A stretch of 8,676 nt of DNA, from assembly GCA_964575675.1 (NCBI GenBank), contig CAZNRY010000165.1, positions 1 through 8,676 of the forward strand, written 5' to 3'. The notes beneath the pieces were generated by a model that saw only the letters and a program-made list of their open reading frames with translations, did no database searches and had not been told where the DNA came from. Position numbers and translations under genes: made by a program. The stretch is from CAZNRY01 sp964575675 (GTDB taxonomy: Bacteria > Eisenbacteria > RBG-16-71-46 > CAIMUX01 > VGJL01). This document shows positions 1 through 6,471 of this stretch, in pieces (the stretch's first letter is position 1; each line of letters starts with the position of its first letter).

Positions 1-55
1 CGATCGCGATCCCGATCTACGGGAAGTACATCAAGAACGCCCGGCTCACCGAGGC
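1..55 (+). repeat. Direct repeat, copy A (within pilin 1)
   Basis: Bases 1-55 are identical to 630-684, base for base including synonymous positions; the first mismatch is at 56/685. The repeat encodes the end of the conserved pilin helix. The true left end lies outside the window and is probably further upstream in the gene. Confidence 0.9.
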
Positions 56-347
56 GACGGGCCGGATCGGCGAGGTCATCACCGCCGCGAAGGCCTGGGC
101 GCAGGACAACCAGGACGCGAGCGGGAACCCGATCTGGCCGGCGGGCGCCGGCGGGATCGTCGATCTCAGCGCGACCCAGTACTTCACCTACGCGATCACG
201 GCCGGCGGTGGTTCGAACGCCAACACGACGGCGCTCGGCATCACCTCGACCGGTATCGCAGGCCAGAGGATGGCGGGTGTCACCGTCGTCATCACTGTCC
301 CCAACATCAACTCGAACGGGAACGCGCCGGTGGTGACAGGGCTGTAA
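1..347 (+). CDS. pilA: Type IV major pilin, copy 1 (5' truncated by window edge)
   Basis: This is the C-terminal 114 residues of a type IV pilin, the subunit that polymerises into the pilus fibre. The reading frame enters at base 3 and stops at TAA 345-347. The visible part starts near the end of the N-terminal helix (IAIPIYGKYIKNARLTEATG) and aligns without gaps to residues 30-143 of the complete copy at 545-976, so about 29 codons including the leader and Glu5 lie upstream of the window. By hand alignment about 83 of 114 residues match. Both copies end in the same 15 residues (PNINSNGNAPVVTGL). There is no cysteine in the visible part, so no disulfide-bounded D-region. A hairpin follows the stop after 17 bases. 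Pilin identity is confident; that it is the major rather than an accessory pilin is inferred from the tandem arrangement. Confidence 0.88.
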   Translation, partial: IAIPIYGKYIKNARLTEATGRIGEVITAAKAWAQDNQDASGNPIWPAGAGGIVDLSATQYFTYAITAGGGSNANTTALGITSTGIAGQRMAGVTVVITVPNINSNGNAPVVTGL

Positions 348-364
348 GGACGCGCGGGCGTGAG

Positions 365-389
365 TTCCGGGGGGGCCGACCTCCCGGGA
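365..389 (+). terminator. Hairpin after pilin 1 stop
   Basis: A ten-pair stem (365-374 with 380-389, two G-T wobbles) closes a five-base loop, starting 17 bases after the pilin 1 stop. The left arm holds a run of seven G. Only a short T-containing stretch (TCTTC) follows, so it is not a classical intrinsic terminator. It could attenuate read-through or protect the pilin mRNA 3' end. The position parallels the hairpin behind pilin 2. Confidence 0.4.
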
Positions 390-544
390 TCTTCGCTCGG
401 AGGCCGTAAACAAGAACAGAGTGAGACCCTTCGGGTGTTTGGGGAAGGGGCGCGCCGACGGCGCTGGCTGGATCGGACGGGGATCGTGCCTCGGCGGGTG
501 GATGGGCATGGTATACCGCAAGGGATTGCAAGGGAGGATTCCAG

Positions 545-976
545 ATGAGGTCGTTGCAGAAGAAGAACCGTCGTGGATTCACGATGATCGAGCTCATGGT
601 TGTCGTCGTGATCGTCGGCGTCTTGGCGTCGATCGCGATCCCGATCTACGGGAAGTACATCAAGAACGCCCGGCTCACCGAGGCTACCGGCAAGATCGGC
701 GACATTGTGACCGGCGCGAAGTCGTGGGCCATCGAGAACACGAACGCCAGCGGTGCTCCGGTTTGGCCGAGCGCTGCCGGAGGGGTGGTTGACCTGACCT
801 CGACGCAGTGCTTCAGCTACGCGATCACGGCCGGTGGCGGGGCGGTTGCGACCACGACCGCGTTCACACTCACCGCGACCGGTATCGCGGGAAACAAGAT
901 GGCCGGCGTGACGGTCGCCGTCACGATCCCGAACATCAACTCGAACGGAAACGCTCCCGTTGTGACGGGCTTGTAG
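545..976 (+). CDS. pilA: Type IV major pilin, copy 2 (complete)
   Basis: This is a complete type IV prepilin of 143 residues. Positively charged leader residues 1-11 end in Gly11, the prepilin peptidase (PilD) site, followed by Phe12 as the new N-terminus and Glu at mature position 5 (G|FTMIEL). A hydrophobic helix runs over about residues 13-36, followed by a small variable head. The mature length of 132 is short for a major pilin, and its single cysteine (in TQCFSY, Tyr in copy 1) excludes an intramolecular disulfide loop. The ATG at 545 is chosen because AGGGAGG (531-537) sits seven bases upstream and the leader length fits. The head is rich in Gly, Ala and Thr and ends in the same C-terminus as copy 1. 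I see no convincing sigma-54 or sigma-70 promoter in 348-544. The mature pilin should reside in the inner membrane before assembly into the fibre. Confidence 0.93.
   Translation: MRSLQKKNRRGFTMIELMVVVVIVGVLASIAIPIYGKYIKNARLTEATGKIGDIVTGAKSWAIENTNASGAPVWPSAAGGVVDLTSTQCFSYAITAGGGAVATTTAFTLTATGIAGNKMAGVTVAVTIPNINSNGNAPVVTGL
630..684 (+). repeat. Direct repeat, copy B (within pilin 2)
   Basis: Second copy of the 55-base exact repeat at 1-55, offset 629 bases. It is a possible site of homologous exchange between the two pilin genes. Confidence 0.9.
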
Positions 977-986
977 AGAAGGCAAG

Positions 987-1029
987 CGTCCGGGTGGGGA
1001 CCGGCTGGTAGATCGGTCCCCACCCGACG
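987..1029 (+). terminator. Long perfect hairpin after pilin 2 stop
   Basis: Bases 991-1003 pair perfectly with 1014-1026 (13 pairs, mostly G-C) around a ten-base loop (1004-1013). Past one bulged C, three more pairs form (987-989 with 1027-1029). It begins about ten bases after the pilin 2 stop. No T-run follows, so termination would have to be of a non-canonical type. The alternative is an mRNA-stabilising or processing structure that keeps pilin message in excess over the minor-pilin genes. The structure is seen directly; the function is inferred. Confidence 0.55.
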
Positions 1030-1030
1030 T

Positions 1031-1123
1031 GCTGCCGGCTCCGAAGCGGCGGGCCTTACCGTCTCCGTCACGGTTCCGAACGTGGCCGCAGCGGGGGCGA
1101 ACGCGGTGGTCGGCCGCAAGTAG
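1031..1123 (+). pseudogene. Remnant of a third pilin gene (C-terminus only)
   Basis: The frame ending at TAG 1121-1123 encodes AAGSEAAG, then GLTVSVTVPNVAAAGANAVV, then GRK. Its last 24 codons align without gaps to the last 24 of pilin 2 (AGVTVAVTIPN to the stop); I count 11 identities plus several Val/Ile/Leu exchanges, and the stop falls at the same place. No ribosome binding site, leader or N-terminal helix precedes it; immediately upstream is the hairpin. The simplest reading is a tandem pilin copy that lost its 5' part in a deletion joining it to the 3' end of pilin 2. The frame is the same as that of pilin 2 and is open from 977 to 1120, so TAG read-through is formally possible but less likely. 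A collapsed assembly repeat is another explanation. Confidence 0.6.
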
Positions 1124-1187
1124 TTCTCGGGCGGCGCGCCGCGGCGGGAATGATCCATCGGGCAGGACGGATCGCTGGAGGATGAAG

Positions 1188-1628
1188 ATGAGCTTCGGGA
1201 GATTGCGAAAGTGCCGGCGGCGGAAGGCCGAGGAGGGATTCTCCCTTCTCGAGGTTCTGATCGCGTCCTTTCTGCTCCTCATCGTCTTTTATGGAATCAC
1301 CCAGTACTACGTCCGCGGACGGACCCAGATCGACTACGAGGAAAACCGCCGAAAGGCGACCGCGGTCGCGCAGAACCGCCTGGACGGGATCCGGCGCGAC
1401 TACACCTATGACGCGCTGCCCGGCCTGAGCGGAGCGACGGCGAACTTCGTCGTCGAGAACAAGACGTACCAGGTTACCCACACGATCGCCGCCGACATGG
1501 CGTTTCAAGCCGCGCAGCCGAATGCGACAACGATCGCCCTCACGGTCCAATGGCCGGAGAAGGTAGGGGCGAGCACGGTGACGCGGTCGTTGGTGACCTC
1601 GACCGTTCTCGCCCGGGGGATGCCATGA
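1188..1628 (+). CDS. pilV: PilV-like minor prepilin
   Basis: This 146-residue prepilin-like protein has a basic leader, prepilin peptidase site at Gly17|Phe18, Glu at mature position 5 (G|FSLLEVLIA) and one hydrophobic helix at about residues 19-40. The short head (YYVRGRTQIDYEENRRKATA onward) resembles the PilV/GspI type of minor pilin, which helps initiate pilus assembly in a complex with PilW- and PilX-type partners. The frame is open upstream to a GTG at 1029, but the start at ATG 1188 is preferred because GGAGG (1177-1181) lies six bases before it and the leader length is right; ATG 1182 is too close to that site. The stop overlaps the next start as ATGA (1625-1628), indicating translational coupling. 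The family is inferred from the N-terminus and gene order; the head itself is not diagnostic. Confidence 0.82.
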   Translation: MSFGRLRKCRRRKAEEGFSLLEVLIASFLLLIVFYGITQYYVRGRTQIDYEENRRKATAVAQNRLDGIRRDYTYDALPGLSGATANFVVENKTYQVTHTIAADMAFQAAQPNATTIALTVQWPEKVGASTVTRSLVTSTVLARGMP

Positions 1629-2110
1629 GACGCGACGATGGGAGAAAGGGATTCACCCTCCTCGAGATGATGATCGGACTCTCGCTCGCGCTGATCGTCG
1701 TCTTCGCCTTGGGGAGGATCGTGACTTCGAACCAGAAGGCCTGGGAGTGGGGCCGCGACAAGACGGTTCTGCAGGCCAACGTGACCGAGGCGCTCGAGTG
1801 GATGTCGCGGGGGGTGCATGGGGCCCGGACCCTGGAGGTCATCTCCCACAGCGGGGTCAACGATGAGTTTCGCGCCTACGACGAGACGGGCGCCCTACTC
1901 CATACCTACCGCCGGGTCATGGTGAGCGGGGTGGGGAGATTGCAACAGGACGGCGCAAATCTGGTGGACCGGCCCTGCACCCGGTTCATCGTCACGCCCA
2001 ATGCCGACACGACGAGCTTGACGTTCGATCTGGAGCTCAAGAGCAAAACCGACGCCCTTGTGGCCGCGACGACGCGGGCGACCGTCCGCAACCGGTTCTT
2101 CACCTTCTAG
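1625..2110 (+). CDS. pilW: PilW-like minor prepilin
   Basis: This 161-residue prepilin has a nine-residue leader cut at Gly9|Phe10, Glu at mature position 5 (G|FTLLEMMIG) and a hydrophobic helix at about residues 11-32. The motif FTLLEMMIGLSLALIVV followed by a Gln/Lys/Trp-rich stretch and a small beta-rich head (TRFIVTPNADTTSLTFDLEL) fits the PilW/GspJ group. PilW proteins are usually clearly longer, so this is a compact version. The start at 1625 overlaps the stop of the PilV-like gene, with a purine-rich GGGGGA (1615-1620) just upstream. Its own stop TAG lies inside the ribosome binding site of the next gene. It is expected to act with the PilV- and PilX-like products at the pilus base and tip. 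The assignment to PilW rather than a generic minor pilin rests on size, order and N-terminus. Confidence 0.8.
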   Translation: MRRDDGRKGFTLLEMMIGLSLALIVVFALGRIVTSNQKAWEWGRDKTVLQANVTEALEWMSRGVHGARTLEVISHSGVNDEFRAYDETGALLHTYRRVMVSGVGRLQQDGANLVDRPCTRFIVTPNADTTSLTFDLELKSKTDALVAATTRATVRNRFFTF

Positions 2111-2123
2111 GAGGGATCGTGAG

Positions 2124-3455
2124 ATGAAGCACAGGACGTCGCGCACCATCCGCCGCAGGTCGGGCGGCTTCGCTCTGCCGACCGTGATGATCTTCTCGCT
2201 CCTTTTGATTATTGTGGGGCTCACATTCTTCGCGATGGCCGCGTCCGAGACCCGGAACGCGAACGGCCGCCAGAACTCCAGCAAGGCGTTCTACATGGCC
2301 GACGGCGCGATCGAGCGGACACGGGCCAAGTTCCTGGAGGATCGTTCCTGGCGCTCCGGGTGGACGGGCGTCGCGACGCCGGATGGGACATACGACTTGA
2401 CCGTCCGCGACACGACCTTCACGGGTTACAGCAGCGTCGTCCGTTTGGTGGCGACCGGGCATGTCGAGAATACGAATCGCCGGATCGAGGTCTTCGCGGA
2501 CGTTCCGCCGACCGCGCCGGGTTTGAGCATCCTGATCATGGGCGACGCGGACATTGGCGGGAACCTCTGCGTCTCGGGAACCGTGCATCTGAACCCGCCG
2601 AATGAACCGGAGGACGGCTCTCACATCACCTGCGGCGCGGTGGTCACGACGGAGTTCACCATCATTCCCCCCCCGATCTTCACCGACCCGGCCCACTTCC
2701 CGGGGGCGACCTACTACTATGTGAAGGGCAACAAGATCGGCCCGACCTGGCAGGCGAAGATCTACTACTGGAATGGCACGAGTTTGGTAGACGTGACTCC
2801 GCCCGGAGGGATGACTGACGTCACGACCTACAACTCGGGGACGAAGACCTTCACGTTCGATTTCAACTCAGCGGCCGACGTGACCAACTACTTCCACGAG
2901 ACAATCGGGGTGTTCAAGAAAAACGCCGGAGACACGAGCGTCGTCGTGAACTTCGGGGAGGAGCCCGTCGTTGATCCTCCCGGAGTTCTTGGCGTGAGCA
3001 AGCTCAGCTTCGATGCCGCGAACTCGACGATCCGGGCGACCGTGATCAACGCGCGCTATGTCGGGCCTCTGTCGCCCGATTCGCTGCGCACCGTGGCGGG
3101 CAACTGGCGCGGGGCCGTCGTCGAGGTGAAGAAGATCATCTTCGAGCCCCGAAACGGGATCGCGATGATCGCCTACGACATGGAGAAGCAGGGAAGCAGC
3201 CACGTCCAGCTCGGGACGACGGCTTTCCCGGCCTTGGTTTACATCACGAACGATGTCGTCGGAATCAATGCGAATTTCGAGCTCGTTGGCAGCATCATCT
3301 GTCTCGGGGACTTCCATAGCAGCGGCGGACCCGACATCACATATAGCGCGGGTTTCATCCCCGTTCTGCCGACATATCTGAGTACGAGCTGGCCGACCGG
3401 GGTCTCGGGAACGCTCAAGATCCTACGATGGCGGGAGTTAGCTGCCGGCAACTAG
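2124..3455 (+). CDS. Large PilX-like minor pilin, copy 1
   Basis: This 443-residue protein has a PilX-type N-terminus: a basic leader, Gly15|Phe16, a hydrophobic helix at about residues 17-40 and then the motif SETRNANGRQNSSKAFYMAD typical of PilX/GspK-type minor pilins. Mature position 5 is Thr (FALPT), not Glu. The remaining roughly 350 residues form a domain I do not recognise, rich in Gly, Thr and beta-prone segments, with an aromatic TYYYVKG motif near residue 200 and cysteines at 149, 170 and 393. PilX proteins of classical T4P are much smaller, so this could be a tip domain or adhesin carried by a minor pilin. The ATG at 2124 is chosen because AGGAGGG (2109-2115) lies eight bases upstream, overlapping the previous stop. 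A run of eight C occurs at 2667-2674. A close paralogue follows directly downstream. Confidence 0.82.
   Translation: MKHRTSRTIRRRSGGFALPTVMIFSLLLIIVGLTFFAMAASETRNANGRQNSSKAFYMADGAIERTRAKFLEDRSWRSGWTGVATPDGTYDLTVRDTTFTGYSSVVRLVATGHVENTNRRIEVFADVPPTAPGLSILIMGDADIGGNLCVSGTVHLNPPNEPEDGSHITCGAVVTTEFTIIPPPIFTDPAHFPGATYYYVKGNKIGPTWQAKIYYWNGTSLVDVTPPGGMTDVTTYNSGTKTFTFDFNSAADVTNYFHETIGVFKKNAGDTSVVVNFGEEPVVDPPGVLGVSKLSFDAANSTIRATVINARYVGPLSPDSLRTVAGNWRGAVVEVKKIIFEPRNGIAMIAYDMEKQGSSHVQLGTTAFPALVYITNDVVGINANFELVGSIICLGDFHSSGGPDITYSAGFIPVLPTYLSTSWPTGVSGTLKILRWRELAAGN
2667..2674 (+). repeat. C8 homopolymer within the first PilX-like gene
   Basis: Eight consecutive C encode part of Ile-Pro-Pro-Pro. A one-base loss leads to a TGA about 50 bases on, and a one-base gain also reaches a stop in roughly 150 bases. 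The paralogue encodes the same Pro-Pro-Pro with mixed CCG codons and no run. Confidence 0.8.
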
Positions 3456-3584
3456 CACACACCGACCGAGTGGCGCACAAGCAGGCTGCGCGCATGGGAC
3501 CAGGAACGGTCCGTGACAGTTTGTATCGGGGAATCAGGATGGTTCCTAACTTTGCAGGCGAGGATTGGCCTTGGGAGGCTTGCC

Positions 3585-4901
3585 ATGCCCGATCAAGCGC
3601 GACATCGGATGAGCGGGCGGGAGAACGGCTACGCCCTCCTCACCGTCATGGTCTTCGCCTTGATCCTGATGACGGCCGGCGTCGGTTTCTTTGCGATGAG
3701 CCAGTCGGAGACGCGAAACGCGCTCGCGCGACAAAACTCGAGCGAGGCGTTCTATCTTGCTGAAGGGGCGCTCGAGCGCGCCCGGGCCGTTCTCTTGCAG
3801 GATCGCTCCTGGCGATCGGGCTGGAACGCCCCCCAGCCCGGAGGACGGGGAACCTATACGCTCGCCGTCCGGGACACCGTCTACGGGAGCTTCTCGAACG
3901 CTGTGCAGATCGTGGGGACCGGGCAGGTGAAGGGTGCGCGGCGGAGCGTTGAAGTCATCGCCGATCTCCCCCCGACCACCTTCGACCTCGGCATTTTCGT
4001 CATGGGCACGGGCGACTTCAACGGCAACGTCTGCCTGACGGGCGGCACGGCCCACATCAACGGCACCGTCTTCAAGGACAAGTTCACGTGCGGCGGGACC
4101 TACACGACCGGGTTCACCGTCACGCCGCCGCCGGTCTACACCGACCCGGCGCACTTCCCGGGGGCGACCTACTACTACGTGAAGGGGAGCAAGACGTCGA
4201 GTCCCTACGAGTCGAAGATCTACGACGGCGCAGGGGTGGACATCACAGGGGTTAACAAGATGACCGACGTGACGAGCTACAGCGCCGCGTCGAAGACCTT
4301 CACCTACAATTTCAACTCGTCGTTGAAGATCTCGCAGTACTTCGACGAGACAGCCGGGGAGTTCAAGAAGAACCCCGGGGACGCCTACGTGGTCGTGAAC
4401 TTCGGAGAGGCGCCGGTCGTGAATCCTCCAGGGACCCTCGGGCTGAGCGCCGTGACGATCGATGGAGGCGGCTCCACCATCGTTCGCTCGACGGTCATCA
4501 ATACGCGCTTCGTGGGCGTGACCGAGCTAGATCGTCTGAACACAACCTACTGGCGCGGGGCGTTGCTCGCCATCAAGCAGAACACCTTCGAGCCGCGCGG
4601 CGGGATCGCCTTCATCGCCTATGACTTCCAGAAGCAGGGCGGATCGAACGTCATTCTCGGCACGGCGGCGTGGCCGGCCCTCGTCTACGTCACGCGCGAC
4701 GTGAGCGCGCTCAACTCGAACTTCAGCATGACGGGCAACATCACCTGCCTGCGCAACTGGAGCAACACCGGGGGGCCCAATTTCGCGTACAACGCGGCGT
4801 TCATCCCGAACCTTCCCGATTATCTAGAATCGGGTTGGGCCAGCGGCGTCTCGGGGACCCTGAAGGTTATCCACTGGCGCGAGATGGCGGCAGGGAATTA
4901 G
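3585..4901 (+). CDS. Large PilX-like minor pilin, copy 2
   Basis: This 438-residue paralogue of the preceding gene has the same layout: leader ending Gly15|Tyr16, Thr at mature position 5 (YALLT), hydrophobic helix, then SETRNALARQNSSEAFYLAE. The large C-terminal domain is shared: TDPAHFPGATYYYVKG is identical at residues 186-201, followed by VVVNFGE, a FEPR-x-GIA segment, and the terminal GVSGTLK-x3-WRE-x-AAGN. Three cysteines sit at equivalent places (150, 169, 388). At DNA level 4140-4187 matches 2682-2729 with two mismatches. The start at ATG 3585 is backed by GGGAGG (3573-3578) six bases upstream; the frame is open to an earlier ATG at 3513 with no leader logic, and ATG 3609 lacks a ribosome site. 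The preceding 129-base gap holds no gene. The two proteins may form a heteromeric tip or be used alternately; that is inference. Confidence 0.82.
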   Translation: MPDQARHRMSGRENGYALLTVMVFALILMTAGVGFFAMSQSETRNALARQNSSEAFYLAEGALERARAVLLQDRSWRSGWNAPQPGGRGTYTLAVRDTVYGSFSNAVQIVGTGQVKGARRSVEVIADLPPTTFDLGIFVMGTGDFNGNVCLTGGTAHINGTVFKDKFTCGGTYTTGFTVTPPPVYTDPAHFPGATYYYVKGSKTSSPYESKIYDGAGVDITGVNKMTDVTSYSAASKTFTYNFNSSLKISQYFDETAGEFKKNPGDAYVVVNFGEAPVVNPPGTLGLSAVTIDGGGSTIVRSTVINTRFVGVTELDRLNTTYWRGALLAIKQNTFEPRGGIAFIAYDFQKQGGSNVILGTAAWPALVYVTRDVSALNSNFSMTGNITCLRNWSNTGGPNFAYNAAFIPNLPDYLESGWASGVSGTLKVIHWREMAAGN

Positions 4902-4937
4902 AATCGCGAAGCTCTAACGCCGACAGGGAGGTCTGGT

Positions 4938-5915
4938 TTGTTCGGTCCAGGGAAGGCCCGCACAGGAATCGACATTGGGACCGGGAGCGTGAAGCTCGTT
5001 CGCGGCGAGGGATCGGCCTCGCTGGAGCGGATCACGCACGTCGGCGTCGAGGATTGGGATCCTCCCGGCCCCGCGGGGGATGTCGCCCGCGCGGCGGCTG
5101 CCTTGGGGCGCCTCTTGGCTCGCCTGCATCTCGGCGGTGGGCATCTCGGACGAATCGCGGTCGCGGTGGGCGGAGACGATTCGAGCTTCCGCGAGGTGAT
5201 CCTGCCCTCCCTTTCCGAGGTCGAGCTCCGTCAGGCGCTTCCCTTCGAGGCGAAGAAACACCTCTTCCTCGAAAGCATGAGCTCGCCGGTTCTGGATTGC
5301 CAGATTCTCGGCCCCGCGCCCCCCGGCGAAGACGGGGGGATGCAGATTCGCGTCCTCCTCGCCGCCGCCCCCGCCTCGGGAAGGGATTTCCCGCTTCACG
5401 TGCTGGCGCGCGCCGGTCTGGAACCCGAGGTCGTGGACCTGGAACCCCTGGCCGCGCTGAACGCGCTCCTGGCGGTCGCTGGTCCGGAGGCGGATTCGGG
5501 AAAGGCCCTTGGTCTTCTCGATCTCGGCGGACGGCATGCGGTTCTTCACATCACGGGCCGCGATGGGGGCGTTGTCAGCCGGCCGGTCGGGCCTGGCGCT
5601 CCCGCGAAGAATCGCGCGCGGGAGGATGTGGCGTCGTATGCGGAGACGATCGTGGAACGGGTTCGCGAAACCCTGACCTTCTACCGAGGCCGCCACCGCG
5701 CGGAGGTCGCGAAGCTCTTCCTGGCTGGCGGTGGGATCGTGCTGCCCGGCCTGTCGGATCTGCTGATCGAGAAGGCGGGTTTGCCCGCGGCGGTATTCGA
5801 TCCCTTGAACGGCTTTGCGCCCTCCGGCCGGGGGGCGGAAGGTGTAGCGGTGTCCGGGCCGCGTTTCGTCACGGCCTGCGGGCTCTGCCGGTGGTGGGAT
5901 GGGGCGCATGTATAG
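4938..5915 (+). CDS. pilM: PilM, actin-like cytoplasmic pilus assembly protein
   Basis: PilM is an FtsA/actin-like ATP-binding protein that docks on the cytoplasmic tail of PilN. The 325 residues show the phosphate-1 motif GIDIGTGSVK (10-19), a 1C-like region with REVILPSLSEVELRQALPFE (85-104), phosphate-2 LLDLGGRH (193-200) and an adenosine-type glycine motif FLAGGGIVLPG (261-271). Translation starts at TTG 4938, with AGGGAGG (4925-4931) six bases upstream and no better start nearby. The length is slightly below the usual roughly 350. Between phosphate-2 and the helix ending in LTFYRG (about 210-251), the segment where most PilM proteins carry a GG-x-T-x2-I helix and an acidic AE-x2-K stretch seems missing or strongly reduced. 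The stop overlaps the pilN start, suggesting coupling. The identity is firm from motifs and gene order. Confidence 0.92.
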   Translation: MFGPGKARTGIDIGTGSVKLVRGEGSASLERITHVGVEDWDPPGPAGDVARAAAALGRLLARLHLGGGHLGRIAVAVGGDDSSFREVILPSLSEVELRQALPFEAKKHLFLESMSSPVLDCQILGPAPPGEDGGMQIRVLLAAAPASGRDFPLHVLARAGLEPEVVDLEPLAALNALLAVAGPEADSGKALGLLDLGGRHAVLHITGRDGGVVSRPVGPGAPAKNRAREDVASYAETIVERVRETLTFYRGRHRAEVAKLFLAGGGIVLPGLSDLLIEKAGLPAAVFDPLNGFAPSGRGAEGVAVSGPRFVTACGLCRWWDGAHV

Positions 5916-6471
5916 GATCAACCTCTATCGCGAGTTCTTCTCGAAGCGGCAACAGGCGCGCCTGAAGACGGGGCGTACGGCCCTGCTCGCCGGGCTTGTC
6001 GGGCTCGAGATCGTCCTGGTCGGCGTCCTCGTGGTCAGCGCCGCGATGATCCGTGAGCAGTCCGCCTCGATCCGCGCGGAGATCTCGCATCTCTCGACGC
6101 GCCTGGGCGAGGAATCGGCGTCGCGGCCGGGGCTCGAGACAGCCCGCCAGATCCTCGACCTGCGCGAGAATCGCGTCGTCTGGTCCCCGAAGCTCGCGTG
6201 CCTTTCCGATCGGATCGATCGCGCGCTTGTGCTTAAGGAGGTCGTCGGGCAGGTCTCCGAGAAGCGGCCCGCCGAGATGACCGTGACGGGGCAGGTCCGC
6301 TCGGGGAGCGCGCAGATGGAACCGGTCGCCCGCTTCATGGAAGCGATACGGAACGATCCGCGGATGAGGGACCCGTTCTCGAATGTCCGGCTCGGCGCCC
6401 TGGAGGGAACGGAGGGGAGCACGTTCCAGATCGTGTGCGGATCGCCCAAACCGGAGGAAGCAGGGTCATGA
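5908..6471 (+). CDS. pilN: PilN, inner-membrane alignment protein
   Basis: PilN is a bitopic inner-membrane protein whose cytoplasmic N-terminus binds PilM and whose periplasmic part pairs with PilO. The 187 residues contain a short basic tail starting MYRINLYREFF, a transmembrane helix at about 24-47, a heptad-like helix (roughly 48-85) and a small C-terminal fold. The start ATG 5908 gives the family-like M-x-RINL beginning; ATG 5899, in frame, would add three residues and has a similarly modest ribosome site. Either start overlaps the end of pilM (8 or 17 bases). The stop overlaps pilO as ATGA. The usual tail motif is INLLP; here it reads INLYR, without the proline. Identity rests on the tail, topology and position between pilM and pilO. 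Confidence 0.88.
   Translation: MYRINLYREFFSKRQQARLKTGRTALLAGLVGLEIVLVGVLVVSAAMIREQSASIRAEISHLSTRLGEESASRPGLETARQILDLRENRVVWSPKLACLSDRIDRALVLKEVVGQVSEKRPAEMTVTGQVRSGSAQMEPVARFMEAIRNDPRMRDPFSNVRLGALEGTEGSTFQIVCGSPKPEEAGS

Noticed and set aside
498..529. Sigma-54-type promoter before pilin 2 (GG and GC elements at 505-506 and 518-519)
   Set aside because: The spacing is 11 instead of 10 bases and the flanking bases do not fit TGGCAC/TTGC, so I do not call it.
360..548. Possible small gene between the two pilins
   Set aside because: No ribosome site, composition like a chance frame, and it runs through the hairpin and into the pilin 2 start.
1131..1142. Twelve-base palindrome GCGGCGCGCCGC after the pilin remnant
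   Set aside because: Common in G/C-rich DNA; the stem cannot be extended and no partner site is present.
188..1282. Long open frame of 364 codons on the minus strand across the pilin region
   Set aside because: It lies antisense to two clear pilin genes, has Arg/Pro-rich low-information sequence and shows no domain. It is a by-product of high G+C.
3497..3512. Five-pair inverted repeat (GGACC/GGTCC) between the two PilX-like genes
   Set aside because: Too short to separate from chance, and not followed by a T-run.
4914..5921. Minus-strand open frame of 335 codons opposite pilM
   Set aside because: It mirrors pilM codon structure; PilM motifs on the + strand are decisive.
4670..5965. Plus-strand open frame of 431 codons overlapping the end of the second PilX-like gene and all of pilM
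   Set aside because: Arg/Gly/Ser-rich shadow frame with no family motif, fully overlapping two recognised genes.
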